Positions 15,074 through 29,038 of a DNA stretch of 64,000 bases are shown piece by piece. The notes under the pieces were generated by a model. That model did no database searches and was not told the origin of the DNA. It saw only the letters and a program-made list of their open reading frames with translations. Both the position numbers and the translations under genes were made by a program. This DNA is from Glaciozyma antarctica PI12 (taxonomy: Eukaryota > Basidiomycota > Microbotryomycetes > Kriegeriales > Camptobasidiaceae), in contig KZ627156.1 of the NCBI GenBank assembly GCA_002917775.1, positions 976,838-1,040,837 of the forward strand, read 5' to 3'. Each line of letters opens with the position of its first letter. The first letter of the stretch is position 1.

Positions 15074-18000
15074 ATGCCCACGCGAACCCTCTCCTCCCCC
15101 TCTCGGTTCTGCCAAGAGCAACCACGGTACACCGGGTTCTCCTCCACCGACTCGAGCTTCGAGGATCCAGCCGATTCGCCTCAGCTTTTCCTAGGCGACG
15201 GGACGAACGAGGAGCAGCTGGGGAGTGGAGGGAGCTCGATGGACGACGAGGGAGACGAGGCGGTATCAGGGCTTGGGCTGTCGGTCCTCACGGCCAGGTC
15301 GGAAAGGGCAGAGGGAAAGCGGCGCCAGACGATCACGACTCCGTTCTCTCGCCCTCCCTCAGCCGTCACGGTCCCCTACCAGCCTTCTCGAACGCCTTCG
15401 TTCGCTGCTCTCGATGCTCGCGCGCCGGCGACCACCTCCTCCAGCACTCGTCAAGGAGGTTCTCCAGCGTACCAGCGAAGATCACGACGAGCTGTTGGAC
15501 CAGCAGAGGCGCTTTCAACAGGGCCACCGCACGGTCGCTTGTCGGACGGCGATAGCTGGGGATTTACGAAGGGACAAGGAGCGGGAGGGAAGGAGGAGGA
15601 GTACAGCAGCGGGGAGAGAAAGGGCAAGGGCAAGGCGAAGGAGCGACCGACGAGCAGGAGCTACGCTGCCGACAACGATCCCCTCGACCTCATGTCGACT
15701 CTCCGCTTAGCGCCTCCACACCCCGCGCACGCCAACGCAGGTCCTACTCACCAGCGCGTCTCTTCCTACGAACCCATCGCCTTTCCAGCGTACCCTTCCT
15801 CCAGCTCCGCCGCAAGCGGGAGCAAGCCTACCTCGACCTCCAGCGTCAGCGGTCCTCCAGCTCCGCAATCCCTCCAGCAACTCCTTCAAACCGTCGACCT
15901 CTCTGCCGCACTCCTCCTCGTCCAAACTCTTCAATCTCACCAATCTCAAAACGCTTCGATCCCGACCTCTCCGACAGCCCTTCCTTCCCCTCCCATGGGC
16001 TCAAACTCTCCCCACTCCTCACCTCCGCCAAACTCCCGTCATCTCCCGCACGAATCCGCACACCAGAGCCCCTCGACTGCGCTGTCCAACGACAGCGACG
16101 CGATGTCTCTCGCCGAGAGCAGCGACATCCACACACCTCTCCTCTCCTCCGCCTTCCCCACCCCCACTTCCCCTCAACACATCTCCATCGACGAGCCTCC
16201 CAAATCTCGGAGTCCCACTATTATCGGACCTCCGGTCTCGAGCTGTGGTACAGCGGGAACGGGGGAGAAGAAGGACCGACGGAGGAGCTTGAGTCTCAAC
16301 TTCGGAGTCGGGAACGTTGGAAAGCGGCTGAGGACTGGGTCTAACGCGCAAGGCCATATATGGGAAAGCAAGGACCGAGTGCCTGACGCTCGCGCCGTGC
16401 TAGGAGAAGGAGGACGAGGCTTCGAAGGTGCGTCTCGCGTTCACGCCACAGGACAGGGCTTCACTAACGCACCCTTCCCACACAGAGCAAATCTCTCGCG
16501 TCCACCTTACCCTCTCTCCCGCCACCCTCCGTCGAGCTCAGAACTGCGCCAAGTACCTCTCCCTACGCTACACTCCCCTCTACGCCTCCATCTCCGCCGG
16601 CCTCCCCATCCCGAACCTCCTGGCCACTTCTCGCTGGCGCGACGAGCGCGAAGACCTCGAGCGAAATCAGCGTCGCGCTCGAGTCGGTACAAGCGGATGG
16701 ACTCGAACTCGCGACGATGGCGGAACGGACGGCGAAGGCGGTCGGAAAGGAGCGCGATCTGAAACCGGATCGTCCTCGAAGGGAGGGATCACGACGCTCA
16801 ACCCCCGCTCTTCTACGACTACCTACGGAACTCGTCGCAACAAGCATCCAAAGGCGTGGGAGGTTTATCCCGACGAAGTCGCCGAGTACATCGCGGCGGG
16901 CGGCCGAGTCGAGCAGGACGACGAGCTGGAGCCAGAAGCAGGCGCGAAGGCCTCGAGCGACAGCGGAGCGGGCCTGCAGACCTTTCCTTCGCGCGGAACG
17001 GACGGCTCGTCGTCGTCGATCAAGCTCGAGGATCGACTTCGGGCGCCAGGGACTCGCGCAGGCAGTCCTACCGGATCCATCGACAAGGGTGGATCGCTCC
17101 GTCCTCTTTCGCACACTCGCAGCGACTCGTACGAAGGATCGCCGCTCGCAAGGACGGACGGAGCAAGAAGGGCGTCACTCGAACCTCCCTCGCTGCGAAG
17201 AGCAGGCTCGTACGGATCCGCTTCGTCGCACCCGACGCCCAATACGCCTTTCTCCACTCTTGCTACGATCAGCAGCATGGAGAGCGGCGCGTTGCAGGGC
17301 AGGTTGAACGGCTACGCCAGCGGAGCCGCCAAGTCCGACCAATCCAGCCGCGAACAGCTCCCCGACCCTTCCTCCCCTCCTCGTCCCGCTTTCGGCTCTC
17401 CCAAGTCGAAAACGTCATCTCGCTTCCGCCTCCCCTCTCCCCAGCCGAACGTATCCTCACCGACGAACAACAAACCCGCCGTCGTCTCGGAAGGCATTCG
17501 ATCCAACCTCTCTCGACGACTCGATCGCATGCGCAAGAAGCCCAGCACGGACGTCGAAACAAGCGACGTAGGTCGCAGTACTCTCTTCGCTTCCGGCTCC
17601 GTCACCGACCTCGCTTGGACGCCCGACGTATCCGAGGGAGAAGGTCTCTTACGAAGTCCTCCTCGAGGTCAGCAGCCCGTCGTGGAGCAGGGCAAGTTCA
17701 GTCGGTCGCGCAGCAAGAAGAACGGGACCGATGGCGCCAAATCAGTTGGGATCGACTCAACGGACGGACCGAGTGGGGGAGAGGACGGGCAGAGGACGCG
17801 GAGAGGGAGGTTTTTGGCGGCGGCGTGGCAGGGGTTCAAGGTGTCGCTTGATACCTACCCTGGCGGCGATGGACGCTTGCCGGTTGGCGTTGCTGCTGTG
17901 GAGGGAGGAGTGCGGAGGAGGGTCATCTACGCGGACGAGAGCGACGACGAGGACGTCAAGGTCCCGCGCGAGGTGCTCGACTTGAGCGACGAGGAGTTTC

Positions 18001-18992
18001 TAAAGCTCAAAGGGTGCGTTTTTCTGTCCTTTCTCATTCGCGCTCTGTGGCTGACGAGCTCTTCCACAGCATCCTTCGCCAACTTCGAGCGCGGCTCGCC
18101 CAAGCCGACTCCATCCTCCCTCGCGTCCCAGCCGACATCAACCTCTACCTCGACGAGATTACGCACCACGAGACTTCGACCCGTCTCTCCTTCGGCATCC
18201 CCGTCGAGTACGCTTTCCCTCGCCTCTCCGCCTCAGTTGTCTCCCAGCTCGCGGACAGCAAGAAGCGGGACTACGGCGACACCATCGCCGAGCATCCCTC
18301 CGGTAGCGAGTCCGACACGTCCTCCCTCTCCTCCTCCAATGAGTCAGACGGCGAGGAGCACGAGCGCGGCGAACGTCAATCTCCAGTCCGGCTCCGCACG
18401 GGCTCTCCTCGGCAGCGAGTCATCCAGGTGCACGCGCGGCGAGTCACCGACCCTATTTCTCGCGCTACCGTCGTCCGTGCGAGGTCCAGGACGGTCGGTT
18501 CACCTCTGGCGGCGAATCGAGAGCGCGTTCGGCCGTCGGAGATGCGGGTCGACCCGCTCGCGAGTCTGGGAAAAGCGATCGAGGAGCTCAAGAAGGCGGC
18601 GAGGGACGTTGATGTCGAGGCGGAGCGGTTGACGATGTACCAGGAGCGGGTGGGGAAGGAGATTGACGTGGTCAATCATGCTGTCGATGAGGTGCAGACG
18701 GCGATTGATAGGGAGAACTTCCAGCAGGTACGTTTTTGCTCTCCCTATCGCGCGTAAGAAGAAGCTGATGGTCGTTCGTTCGCAGCTTCGCAAGCTCGAG
18801 GAACACTATTCGCGCCTTCGTACCTCGCTCACTCGCCCTTCGACCGCCATCGACCTCTTCTGGGCCGCCCTCTCCTACGTCCTCACCGTCCTATTCTACC
18901 TCTCCTGGCTCGCCGTCACCCTCTTCCGCCTCTTCCGCACCATCCTCGGATTCCCAATCACTGCTATTCGTTGGCTCTTATTCCTCCGCTAG
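15074..18992 (+). CDS. Unrecognised large disordered protein with coiled coil and C-terminal membrane anchor
   Basis: Three introns (near 16431-16485, 18015-18069 and 18727-18785) join about 1,250 codons. The first ~450 and the middle ~350 residues are Ser/Pro/Arg-rich and probably disordered. Conserved-looking islands are SRVHLTLSPATLRRAQNCAK, EVYPDEVAEYIAAGGRVE, FLAAAWQGFKVSLDTYPGG, LDLSDEEFLKLKGILRQLR and LPRVPADINLYLDEITHHET. A coiled coil follows (IEELKKAARDVDVEAERL to LRKLEEHYSRLR). The last ~45 residues are hydrophobic (FWAALSYVLTVLFYLSWLAV, LFRLFRTILGFPITAIRWLL) and end three residues after a Leu run, like a tail anchor with one or two spans. This suggests a cytosol-facing ER, Golgi or nuclear-envelope protein. 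I cannot assign a family. The start ATG is the first in a long open frame and is moderately secure. Confidence 0.7.
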
Positions 18993-19269
18993 TAACTACT
19001 CCCCTCTCCCTCTCCTCTTGGATACTCGCTCCCTAGTCCCCAATCCACTTCAGCTGTAGTCATATATCCAACCCTCGCATGCCTGCATTCCATGATACCG
19101 TCCTACGCCGCACACACTTGAGAATACGAATTGATCCTCGGAGCGAAGTTTGCGAAGGTCGAGATGGACGAAGTGCGAGATAGTCGAGGATCTGACAAAG
19201 GCAGCTCAGCCACACTCCCTTTGCTCGGAACGAGCAGCGACGTACCTCGGCCAGTCCAGGCACACCTCC
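18993..19269. other. Convergent 3' intergenic region
   Basis: 277 bp between the stops of the unrecognised large gene and PAC3. No gene seen. Confidence 0.55.
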
Positions 19270-19872
19270 TCACCACACCTTGCACTCCTTGACCATCTCC
19301 ATGACCTCCCCGAACGTTCTCCTCTCCTCCTCGCTCACCCCAGCTTCCTCCTCTTCTTCTCCATTCCCCAAGCCCTTCAACGCGATTCCCAACAGTACCG
19401 GCCTGCTCTGCGTCCCCTCCTCCGTCCCCTCGAACACGATCGCCCCAATCTGCGCCGCGTACATGTCGTGCAGCAAGCCCGCGTGGATCGAGGGAGGGAC
19501 GCCAAAGATGGGTTGGAGAGTTGTGGAAGGGTGTGGGGGAGGGAGGGAGGGGAAGAGGGAGGTGGAGAGGGAGGGGAGAGGTGCGGGCATCGTTGCTGGC
19601 GGAGGGTTGATTTGGATCTGTTCGCAGGCGGGTCAGCGGAGCAGGGGAGAGGAGAAGGAGGAGAGTACCACGCAGCCTATTCTGCCGAGCTGGGTTACGA
19701 GAACGAAGACACGGTCGGCGAAGGATTGGACGAGGACCTCGGTTTGGACGCTGTTGATGAGGCGAGCTCGCTGAGCTGTTGGGATGAGCGCGGCGGGAGC
19801 GGGAGCTGCTGGTGGGGGAAGGGCTGGAGTGCTTGCCAGTTCGAGGTTCGCTAGGTCAAGAAGGGAACTCAT
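19270..19872 (-). CDS. PSMG3: Proteasome assembly chaperone 3 (PAC3/PSMG3-like)
   Basis: Likely chaperone for 20S proteasome alpha-ring assembly, a partner of PAC4. The start at 19872 gives MSSLLDLANLELASTPALPP; after a Pro/Ala linker comes LINSVQTEVLVQSFADRVF and LVTQLGRIGCV. One intron (GTACTC...ctgac...ACAG) splices V to IQINPPP. The C-terminus carries RPVLLGIALKGL and ends FGEVMEMVKECKVW, matching the VLLxxALK and final VxxCxVW of mammalian PSMG3. About 180 residues, a little longer than human because of the N-terminal and acidic (EEEEEA) insertions. Its start is 126 bp from the KAE1 start on the other strand, so they share a compact divergent promoter. Confidence 0.82.
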
Positions 19873-19998
19873 AGCAGGCGGTAGGAGGTCAAGAGACGCG
19901 CAGACGCGAACTCCCTCTTCTCCTCCCCCGCTCCGCCTCAAGCTCAGCTCTTCGAACCTCTGCTTCCAGGACCGCTTCAAAGCCAATACCAGAACGAA

Positions 19999-21675
<1,677 letters not shown>

Positions 21676-21823
21676 CGTCGGTAAAGCCTGAGCAGCAATC
21701 ATGGAATCCAGCGAGGTCTTTCGCAGGAGAGCAGAGGTTGGGGAGCAGCGAGGTTCCGTCGCCAGAGAAGTGCTGCAAAATAGACAGGCGGCAATACAAG
21801 CCGCCACCGGTATGAACATATAA

Positions 21824-22923
21824 TTACGCGACCTTCTTGGCCGCCACAGTCGACTCCACCAGCGCCCAGTTCGGTGCGTCCCCCCAGCTCGCCTCGAGCT
21901 CCTCGAACCCATTCCACCACCTGCACGAATCGTTAGCTCTTGTTCCTTTCATCCCACCTGCACGAAGAGCTCACCAAGAGTGCGTCTCAGCATTCGCGTC
22001 CTCGTCCCCCTTCTCTACCCGCTTATTCCACGGCTTGTCGAGAATGTAGTGCACGTTCTTCGCCTCGTCGTCCCTCCACATGGGCTCATGACAGTACCGC
22101 AACGTCTTGAGGGCGTTGTACCTGTACGACAGTGGCAAGAACTTGCCGCCGAAGACGTACGCCAGCAAGTCCTGATCGGGGAACTTGAACGTCTTGACCA
22201 GCGGATCCTCGTGCAGCGTCGTCGTGATTTTCTCAAACGTCGAGAGGGAGGGGTGGAGGACGACGAGGCCGGAGTTGAGGAGGTGATGCGTAGGTTTCGT
22301 GAATTGGGCGGGGGAGAGGGGAGTCGTTCGGTCCGCGAGCGTGTGGGCGCAGTTCTCGGGGATCCTGTGCGGCGCCTGGAGGTTTGCGGGATCCTGGAGA
22401 GGTGGAGATAGGACGTACCAGTCTGGGGGGTAGTGGGAGAGCTTGCGGGGGTTGCAAGCGCAGGCGTGAGCAGCTGCGATCCAGCCGGAGGGGAGGTCGA
22501 GGGTCATGAGTTCGTCCATGTTGTCGATTACGAGCATATCGCTATCGAGCATCACCACGCGCTGTTACCCAATCCATTAGCTTCCTCCCTCTTGCAGCAA
22601 GAACGCGAAGAACGCACCTCGTACTCGACCATCTCAAAGCACCTCAACTTGGTCCAAGTATCTGCGAATCGCCTATCGTGCTCATCGAGCTCCGCCTTGT
22701 TCTCCGCCTTGGGTTCCAGGTACTCGATATCCCTCACTCGAATCCCTTTGCTCTGGAGCACCTCGCGCGCTTCGAGGGGCAGCTCCTTGGTCGCGAAGAC
22801 GACGAGCGGGTACGCGCTCTTGTGCTTTTGCAGGGATTGATGGAGGACGAGCGCGCCGGCTAGGTAGGACGTGCGCGTTAGGAGAGTGACCCAGGCTTTG
22901 GTGGTTGGTGCTGAAGTCGACAT
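21824..22923 (-). CDS. GT8-family glycosyltransferase (glycogenin/galactinol-synthase-like)
   Basis: Nucleotide-sugar-dependent retaining glycosyltransferase. The start at 22923 gives MSTSAPTTKAWVTLLTRTSY and LAGALVLHQSLQKHKSAYPL, the N-terminal Rossmann half of GT8. An intron after CFEMVEYE joins RVVMLDSDMLVIDNMDEL with the DxD metal motif (DSD). A second intron splits the DW of YPPDW, giving DWIPENCAHTL. Then come HLLNSGLVVLHPSLSTFEKI, FPDQDLLAYVFGGKFLPLSY, RYNALKTLRYCHEPMW and VHYILDKPWN, the HxxxxKPW metal and phosphate contact. About 310 residues. No signal peptide is seen, so a cytosolic location is likely, as for glycogenin. A single clear self-glucosylation tyrosine cannot be named, so the true substrate is open. 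Confidence 0.8.
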
Positions 22924-23131
22924 GCTGAGGGCAGAGTAGCTGGAAGGGAAGAGGAAGAGAAATGTTCGTTCGATTCGAACACTTGTTCCTCGGAATGACG
23001 GAGCGTTCTCGACTTCGTCCCTCTCCATCGCTCGTTCGTCGACCTCGATCCATCCAGTTTACTCACCAGTCGATACGGCACGCAACCCAGAGGAATGCTC
23101 AACAACTTCAGCCTTTCAATTAAACGACCCT

Positions 23132-25792
23132 TCAAACGAGTTCAATGGTCTCCGACACGACCTCCTCAACCCACTCTTCCACGACCTCCAACTCCTCCTT
23201 CTTCGGCTCCTCCTTCCTCAACGCTCTCTTAACCTCCTTGCCCAACTGCACCCTCCTCCCCTCCACCTCCGCCTTAGCCTGCGATCTCCAGCTGTTCCAC
23301 TCCTCAATAAGCCTCTTGCGAAGCGCGATGAGCTCAGCAGAGACGTTCGACTCCTCGAGCTGATCTTGCTCCTCGAATTGACGACTGTAGTCCCGGAGGT
23401 TCTTCTTGATCTTCTTCTGCTCGTCCTTGGAGAGGAGAGTAGGGGGACGAGGTCGCCAGAGGAGCTGCTTGAACTTGTCGAGGTTGTGCTTCTGCAACTC
23501 GGCGCCCTTGAAGTCCCAGAGTGCGTAGCCCGACTCCATCTGCGCCCGTACCATCGTCAGTCTCGTTCACCTCCTCGAGGAACGAAAATCGACGCACAGA
23601 GTTCATCCAAATGGACGCAGAGGTCGCGACGTACCGACCCGAGGGATCCCACTCGACGTCCGTGAGACCGTAATGCTCGACGGTCGTAAGGAGTCGAATT
23701 CCACCTCCGAGGTCCTTCTCATCCGTCTTCTCGCCATCGCGATCGAGGTCGAGGTCCCAGAACTCGATGTCGAACTTGGAGTTGGAGCCGATGGTCGCAA
23801 TGAGGACGTGCCGACCCTTGGGGGACCAGAAGACCGAGTTGGAGGTCTTGTTGTCGAACGTCTCTGCGCGGGGTTAGCTCGTGCGAGGGCAAAGGAGGGA
23901 ACGAACGTACTGAGCTGGAGGAAGTCGCCCTTGCGAGTGTCGAAGCCGTAGAACGCGACAGAGGTGCGGAGGGAGACTCCAGGAGCGACGTTGCCGTAGT
24001 TGGGATCGTTGGTGGTGATGAGGACGAAGCGATCGCCCTTGGGCTCCCATGCGAACGCGGTAACGGCGTCTGTCGGCGCAAAACGAGTCAGCGAACGCAC
24101 GGCGCGAAAGAAGCGAACGAACGCACCCTTGATCTCGATGACCTGGACGGGGCAGTCCTTGTCGCGGAGACGGAAGAGCTCGAGGTTGCAGTACTGCGTC
24201 TTCTTCGTCTTGGTGTGTCGGTCGACCTTGACGCAAAGGAAGTCGCCGTTCGACTGCCAGTGGATCTTGCACTGCGAAGACCAGCATCAGCTCGTCGTTC
24301 ATCGCGCGAAAGGAGAGGAAGGAACGCACGTCGTGAACGTTGAAGAGGTTCTTGGACCGAATCGTCTGCCGACTGGGAAGCGTCATGAGGGTAACGCGAG
24401 CAGGCTGGTTGGCGACCTCGGGCGTCCAGAACGCAATAATGTTCTCGCGCACAGGCATCGAGCTCTTCTTCTTCTTGTCCGCCTCAGAAAGGACCTCGGT
24501 CGCCGCGCCCTCCTTCTCCCGCTCGAGCTCCTCCCGCTCCTTGTCGCTCAACGGACTCCACTCGAAATCGACGACGCCATCAATCTTGACGCTCTTCTTG
24601 CCGAGGAGGCCCATCGACGGCACCTCGTAGACCGAGATCTGCTGGCCAGGCGTAACGCGACCGAGGAACTTCTCGTCGGGGCTCCACTTGAACATGGGCC
24701 AGATGATGCGCTTCTGTCCCTCGACTCCAGCGTCTCCGACCATGGGGAACGTTCGCAGAAGGCGACCGGTCATGACGTCCCAAACGGCGATCTGGTTTCC
24801 CTCGTCCTCGTCCGTGAAGGGCGACATTCCGCGCGAATCCTGCGAGACCTCGATAGGGCGAGGAGACCAGGTGACGAGATAGCGCTCGAAGGGGGAGAAG
24901 TCGATGAGCTTGACCTCGGGGTGGGCGAAGCGGTGGAGGCGTTCGAAGGAGGGACCTCCCCAGAGAGCGACTCCGGGGCCGTGGATGGTGGCGAGGACGG
25001 TACCTTGAGGCGACCATTGAGTGTAGGACTCGGTCCATTTCTGCGCGCGCGTGCACGGGTTAGCTGGGAGGAGCAGGGCGGGAGGGAAGGAAGGAACGCA
25101 CTGAGCGCTCGTGCGCGATCTCTGGTGCGGCGGTCTTGGTGTTCCAGACAACTTGCACGTCGTCGCCACGGTAGAGGACCATCTGATCGCGTCCAGCGGG
25201 GTCGGCGAGCCAGGCACGGAAGTGCTCCTGCAGAACAGACGCGAGAACAAAACGGAGCGCTTCCATCAGCTCCCGCTCCTCCAGTCCTTTCCCTAGCCAG
25301 CTCGCGAACTCACCTTGGGGGCCCATTCCTCCTCTTGCGGCTCCACCCACGTCTCCTGAAGCCCATCGTAGCGGTCGACCTCGGAGAAGGGAATGACACG
25401 GAACGTATGCTTCTTGTCGAACGAATGGTCGTGCATCGCGCGTTGGAACTGCTGCGCCTCGGCGGGGTTGGCGAGGGTAACGAACATGAAGCCCTTGCTC
25501 TGTCCAGCCTCGTCCGTAGGCATCTCAATGTCGGAGCGCGCGATACGGAGGCCAGCTTCGCGCTGAGTCGCCTTGATGATGGCTTGGAGGAGGCGGTCGG
25601 CGCGGTCGGCTCCGACAACGGGGGCGCCGTCGAGGATAACTACAGCGTCGAGGGGGGAGACGTAGTGGGTGGCATACCTGCGCGACGGGGAGGTCCAGGT
25701 GAGTTTTTCTGTACTCGAGGTGAGAGGAAGAAAGGGAGTGCTCACTGCTCTTCGAGGTCTCCAAAGTCAATGTCTTCCTCGTAGGACGACAT
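23132..25792 (-). CDS. EIF3B: Eukaryotic translation initiation factor 3 subunit B (Prt1)
   Basis: Core eIF3 scaffold in 43S assembly and scanning. The start at 25792 gives MSSYEEDIDFGDLEEQ. The N-terminal RRM follows (AVVILDGAPVVGADRADRLL, GQSKGFMFVTLANPAEAQQF). Then comes the beta-propeller: MVLYRGDDVQVVWNTKTAAP, WTESYTQWSPQGTVLATIHG, GVALWGGPSFERLHRFAHP, FSPFERYLVTWSP, NQIAVWDVMTGRLLRTFPM and WPMFKWSPDEKFLGRV. It ends with the Lys/Glu-rich helical tail (LRDYSRQFEEQDQLEESN, EWVEEVVSETIELV) that binds eIF3i/g in the family. About eight short introns, no frame problem. It is tandem with the GT8 gene (208 bp) and head-to-head with ARMH3. Confidence 0.94.
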
Positions 25793-26141
25793 GGTGGGAG
25801 TCTGGAGGTGTTGAAGGGTGCGGGAGGTGGTGCTGAGCGTGTGTTGTAGCGGGAGAGCAGCTAGAGCAGGACCTCCCTCCAGGATAAGCCGATTTAAATT
25901 AAGGCCAGACGCCCAGGTACATAGCGCGTCTTTATTTTATTTTCCTTGATCCAAGGAGTCAGATCCTGGGCCTGTACTGCTTCTCCAAGTATCCTTAGAA
26001 GCTCGTCTAAGAAGTCTGACGAAAGACAGTGAAAACGGAGGTGGGTTGCCCCACGAACAGAAGCTGTGGAGCCAAGTCCAGCTCAACCTTCCTTCTCTTC
26101 CTCCTCCTCGCCCCCCGAACGTCTGCTTTGCCTTCACGAGA
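25793..26141. promoter_or_regulatory. Divergent promoter region, eIF3b and ARMH3 homologue
   Basis: 349 bp, unusually AT-rich for this window: GATTTAAATTAAGG near 25890 and TTTATTTTATTTTCC near 25930. No TATAAA was recognised and there is no coding pattern. Confidence 0.5.
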
Positions 26142-28676
26142 ATGGCAGAGGACAACGATAGCCTAGCATCACCAGCTCGGCGCACCACCCGGCCCCCGCT
26201 CGTCTCGCCGCTCAGGCAAGTGAACGAGGCAAGTCCACCTCCCCAGCGTGCAGCTACCTTCTCCTCAGAGCTAACCTCCTCCCTCTCCTGCAGACCTACT
26301 TCCCACGAGTCACCAAGTTTGCCTCGAGCTGGACGCAGCTCACCAACAACCCCAGCCTCTTCGTTGGGCAGAGCAACACAAGCACAACGCGCTTCTTCTC
26401 CGACCTCTTCTGTTTGGGCGTGAGCCCGGAGGTTCTCGTGAATGCGCTCAAAGCGCTCAGTACGGAAAAGCTGCTGGGAGCATACAAGGTGCGCCAACCG
26501 GACGGGACGAAGGAGAACGGAGCTAATCCGAGACTCGGTGCACGCAGAACAACATCACCCAGCTGTTTACGAACGCGGTGCGCGTGCTCAAGGAGACTAG
26601 TCGAGATGATGTACGGAGAGAGAATGTGGTGGAGGTGCGCCGGTTCGCGTGTTTCGGGCCAGGAGGGAGCTGACGCGCTGGTTCCCCTCCTAGACGCTCA
26701 TCCCCTTCTTGAGGAACGTCCTAGGCCGCCAGTACAGCAACTTTAGCTTCGAGGTGATGACGCTGCTTACCGGAAGCCTTGAGCGAAGCGACCACGTCTT
26801 TACCGCAAGTCTGCTTGCTTCAAGTTTACCTCGACCACGCTAACAACCTCCGCAGGACCTTGTCTCCGCTATCGACCTTACTCTGCAAGACACCTCCTTC
26901 AGCAGTACGTATCTTCACTTTTCGCTTAGCTCTGCGTGTGCTCGACCGCCCGAAACGCACGCTTACAGACCTCTTTCGCAGCCGAGCTCCGCCATCGTAC
27001 CCTCCAACTCGCCCTCGTTATCGTCTCCTCCGTCAACCAGCACTCCCTCACCGCCTACTTCCTCCGCCGCGACCTCTTCTCCACCCTCGCCGCCTTCATG
27101 TCAGACCCCTCGACCTCTCCCTTCACCTTCGAGTCCGTCCTCCTCCTCTCCCTCCTCGCCAATTTCCGTAAATTCGAAGCTCGGAACCCGTACCTCGTCC
27201 GCATCGAGGATTTCGTCGACGAGGTCGTCATGGCTCGTATTGCGCGCGTCGTGCTGGGGATGTGTGGGAAGGGCGTGGGCGAATACGTAGCGATTACGGA
27301 TGACCAGCCGGCGTCGTTCGTCGCGTCCCTCACGTCGCTCGTCTGGAGTCTGAGCATCACGGACTTGCTGGGAGCGTTCTCACTCAGTCTTCCTCCGCCG
27401 CCCGAGTCGAGCTCGGCGATGAGGAAGGGGAAGGGGAAGGAGGTGGACGAAGGGGCTGGAGCGAAGAAGGGACGGAGAGACGAGGGAGCGTTTGGCGAGA
27501 TGCCACCACAAGTCGTTGCTGTCCTCTTACCGTTCTACGACCTCCTCAAGTCGAATAAGTCGTTCTGCACTCTTGTTTTCGCCGAAACCGACGACGGCCG
27601 TACGTCCCTTCTCCTCTCCTGTCTTCTTCCCCACTAACCCTTCTCGCAGCCTCCGCCCTCCCACCCGCTCTAATCTCCCTGTCCTCCTACATCCTCACAC
27701 ACGGCGCCAACTCCTCCCGCGCGCGCTCTTACGCCCGTCTATGCCTCATCATCCTCGCCCTCCTCGTCGAAGAAGGAGAGGGGAAACTCACGGCTGAGGG
27801 AACGCCGGTGAGGTTGTGTAGGCAGAGATTGCCGATGCTGCCTGCGAGAGAAGGGGAGCGGAGAGCTTCCATTGCGGCGATGTTGGATGCGGCGCTCATC
27901 TTTTTGAGGCATAATCTGCATCGACGGTTGGATGTCGAGACGTACATGTGCGTGTTCCTTTTTCTGGACGGGGGGAGTGAGGACTGATGAGTTGGGACGC
28001 AGTGTTTGCCTCAAGCTGGTGCAGCGGATTATGCAGCAGCTCAAGTCGGAGAGAGTGCGGTTAGGTGAGTCGCTGCGATGCCTGCTCTTTCGACGCGAAC
28101 TGACGCTCCGTTTTCGCAGAGTACGACTGGGTCTCCATCTGGCGCTCAATACTCTCTCTCTCCTCCTTCATCGTCTCGCACGTCGAAGAGCTCCGCTCCG
28201 TCTCTCAAAAAATCGACGACCTCATCTCCAAAGTCCGTCCTCTCCCCCCTTTCTCACCTCCTGCTAACCCCGCATCTACACAGATCTTCACCACGCTCTC
28301 CTACGCCGCCTACTGGGGTGAATCCTTCTTTCCCACCACCTCCACCTCAGTCCTCCTGCACTACGAACTCCTCCGCGCCGACAACACCCTCACCTCGCTC
28401 TCTTCCCTCCTCCCCTCTCCCTGCCCCAGCTCCAGCACGATCCTCTCCACCACCACTTTCTTCGCTTCCAAAGTCGCCGAACTTCGGCAGAAGAGTGGGG
28501 AGGAGGAACTGGAGGCGGAGGATGTGATGAAGGTTATTGAGGAGGAGTTGGGAGGAGTGGAGTGTGGAGAGATGGGGGATCTGAGGAGGTGGAATGAGGG
28601 GGAACACGAGGCGTATTTTAGGGCGTTGAGTGGGGTCGTTTGTGCGGATGCGTTGGCGTTGGTGCCAGAGGTGTAA
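26142..28676 (+). CDS. ARMH3 / UPF0588 (DUF1741) armadillo-like protein
   Basis: Homologue of human ARMH3 (C10orf76) and S. pombe C20F2.02c. In animals the protein acts at the Golgi with PI4KB and GBF1. About ten introns. Diagnostic segments: TYFPRVTKFASSWTQLTNNP, FFSDLFCLGVSPEVLVNALK, NVVETLIPFLRNVLGRQYSN and FSFEVMTLLTGSLERSD; then VVAVLLPFYDLLKSNKSFCT and RLCLIILALLVEEGEGKL; then VRLCRQRLPMLPAREGERRA, DVETYIVCLKLVQRIMQQLK and RVRLEYDWVSIWRSILSLSS. The helical repeats and the RVRLxYxWxxIWRSIL block are the most telling. A basic and acidic low-complexity insertion (RKGKGKEVDEGAGAKKG) sits mid-protein. The start ATG (MAEDNDSLAS) is the first in frame. It ends DALALVPEV. Confidence 0.82.
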
Positions 28677-29038
28677 CGTGCGAGGTTTTATGGATTATTG
28701 GAGCTGCGATACGAGCTTTTGTTGTTGCGAGGAGCGTCGAGAGGATCGGAGAGTGGTGCGGGTTTGGGCTCGGTCGTTTCTCCAGCTCTGCTTTGGTCCT
28801 TGGTGCTCGTTACTCTTTGCCTGCACGTCTCCTCACCTCTGTCCTAAGTACCTCTCCTCGTTCTGCTCGCGAAAGGCGCTCGAGTGAGGAGATTAGGGGA
28901 TCAGCTGAATCTCCGCGGAGAAGAGGCTGGGACCCTTTGTCCTCCTCAAGCCCTCAAATCTGGCGTCACCTTTCTCCCTCCTCCCACTCGTCTATCCTCT
29001 TTAGCTCTTGCTCGTCCTCCACCCCGTGCGTCGTCCTC
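28677..29038. other. Intergenic, ARMH3 3' end to coiled-coil gene
   Basis: 362 bp. T-rich just after the stop (TTTTATGG, TTTTGTTGTTG), then pyrimidine-rich CTCCTCCCACTCG near the next start. No gene recognised. Confidence 0.5.

Noticed and set aside
22968-22976. GTTCGATTC, resembling a tRNA B box
   Set aside because: No A box or cloverleaf upstream; it lies in the promoter of the GT8 gene.
24000-25784. Long open frame on the + strand (about 590 codons)
   Set aside because: It lies exactly opposite eIF3b, whose exons are clear; the frame is open only because of GC-rich codon bias on the other strand.
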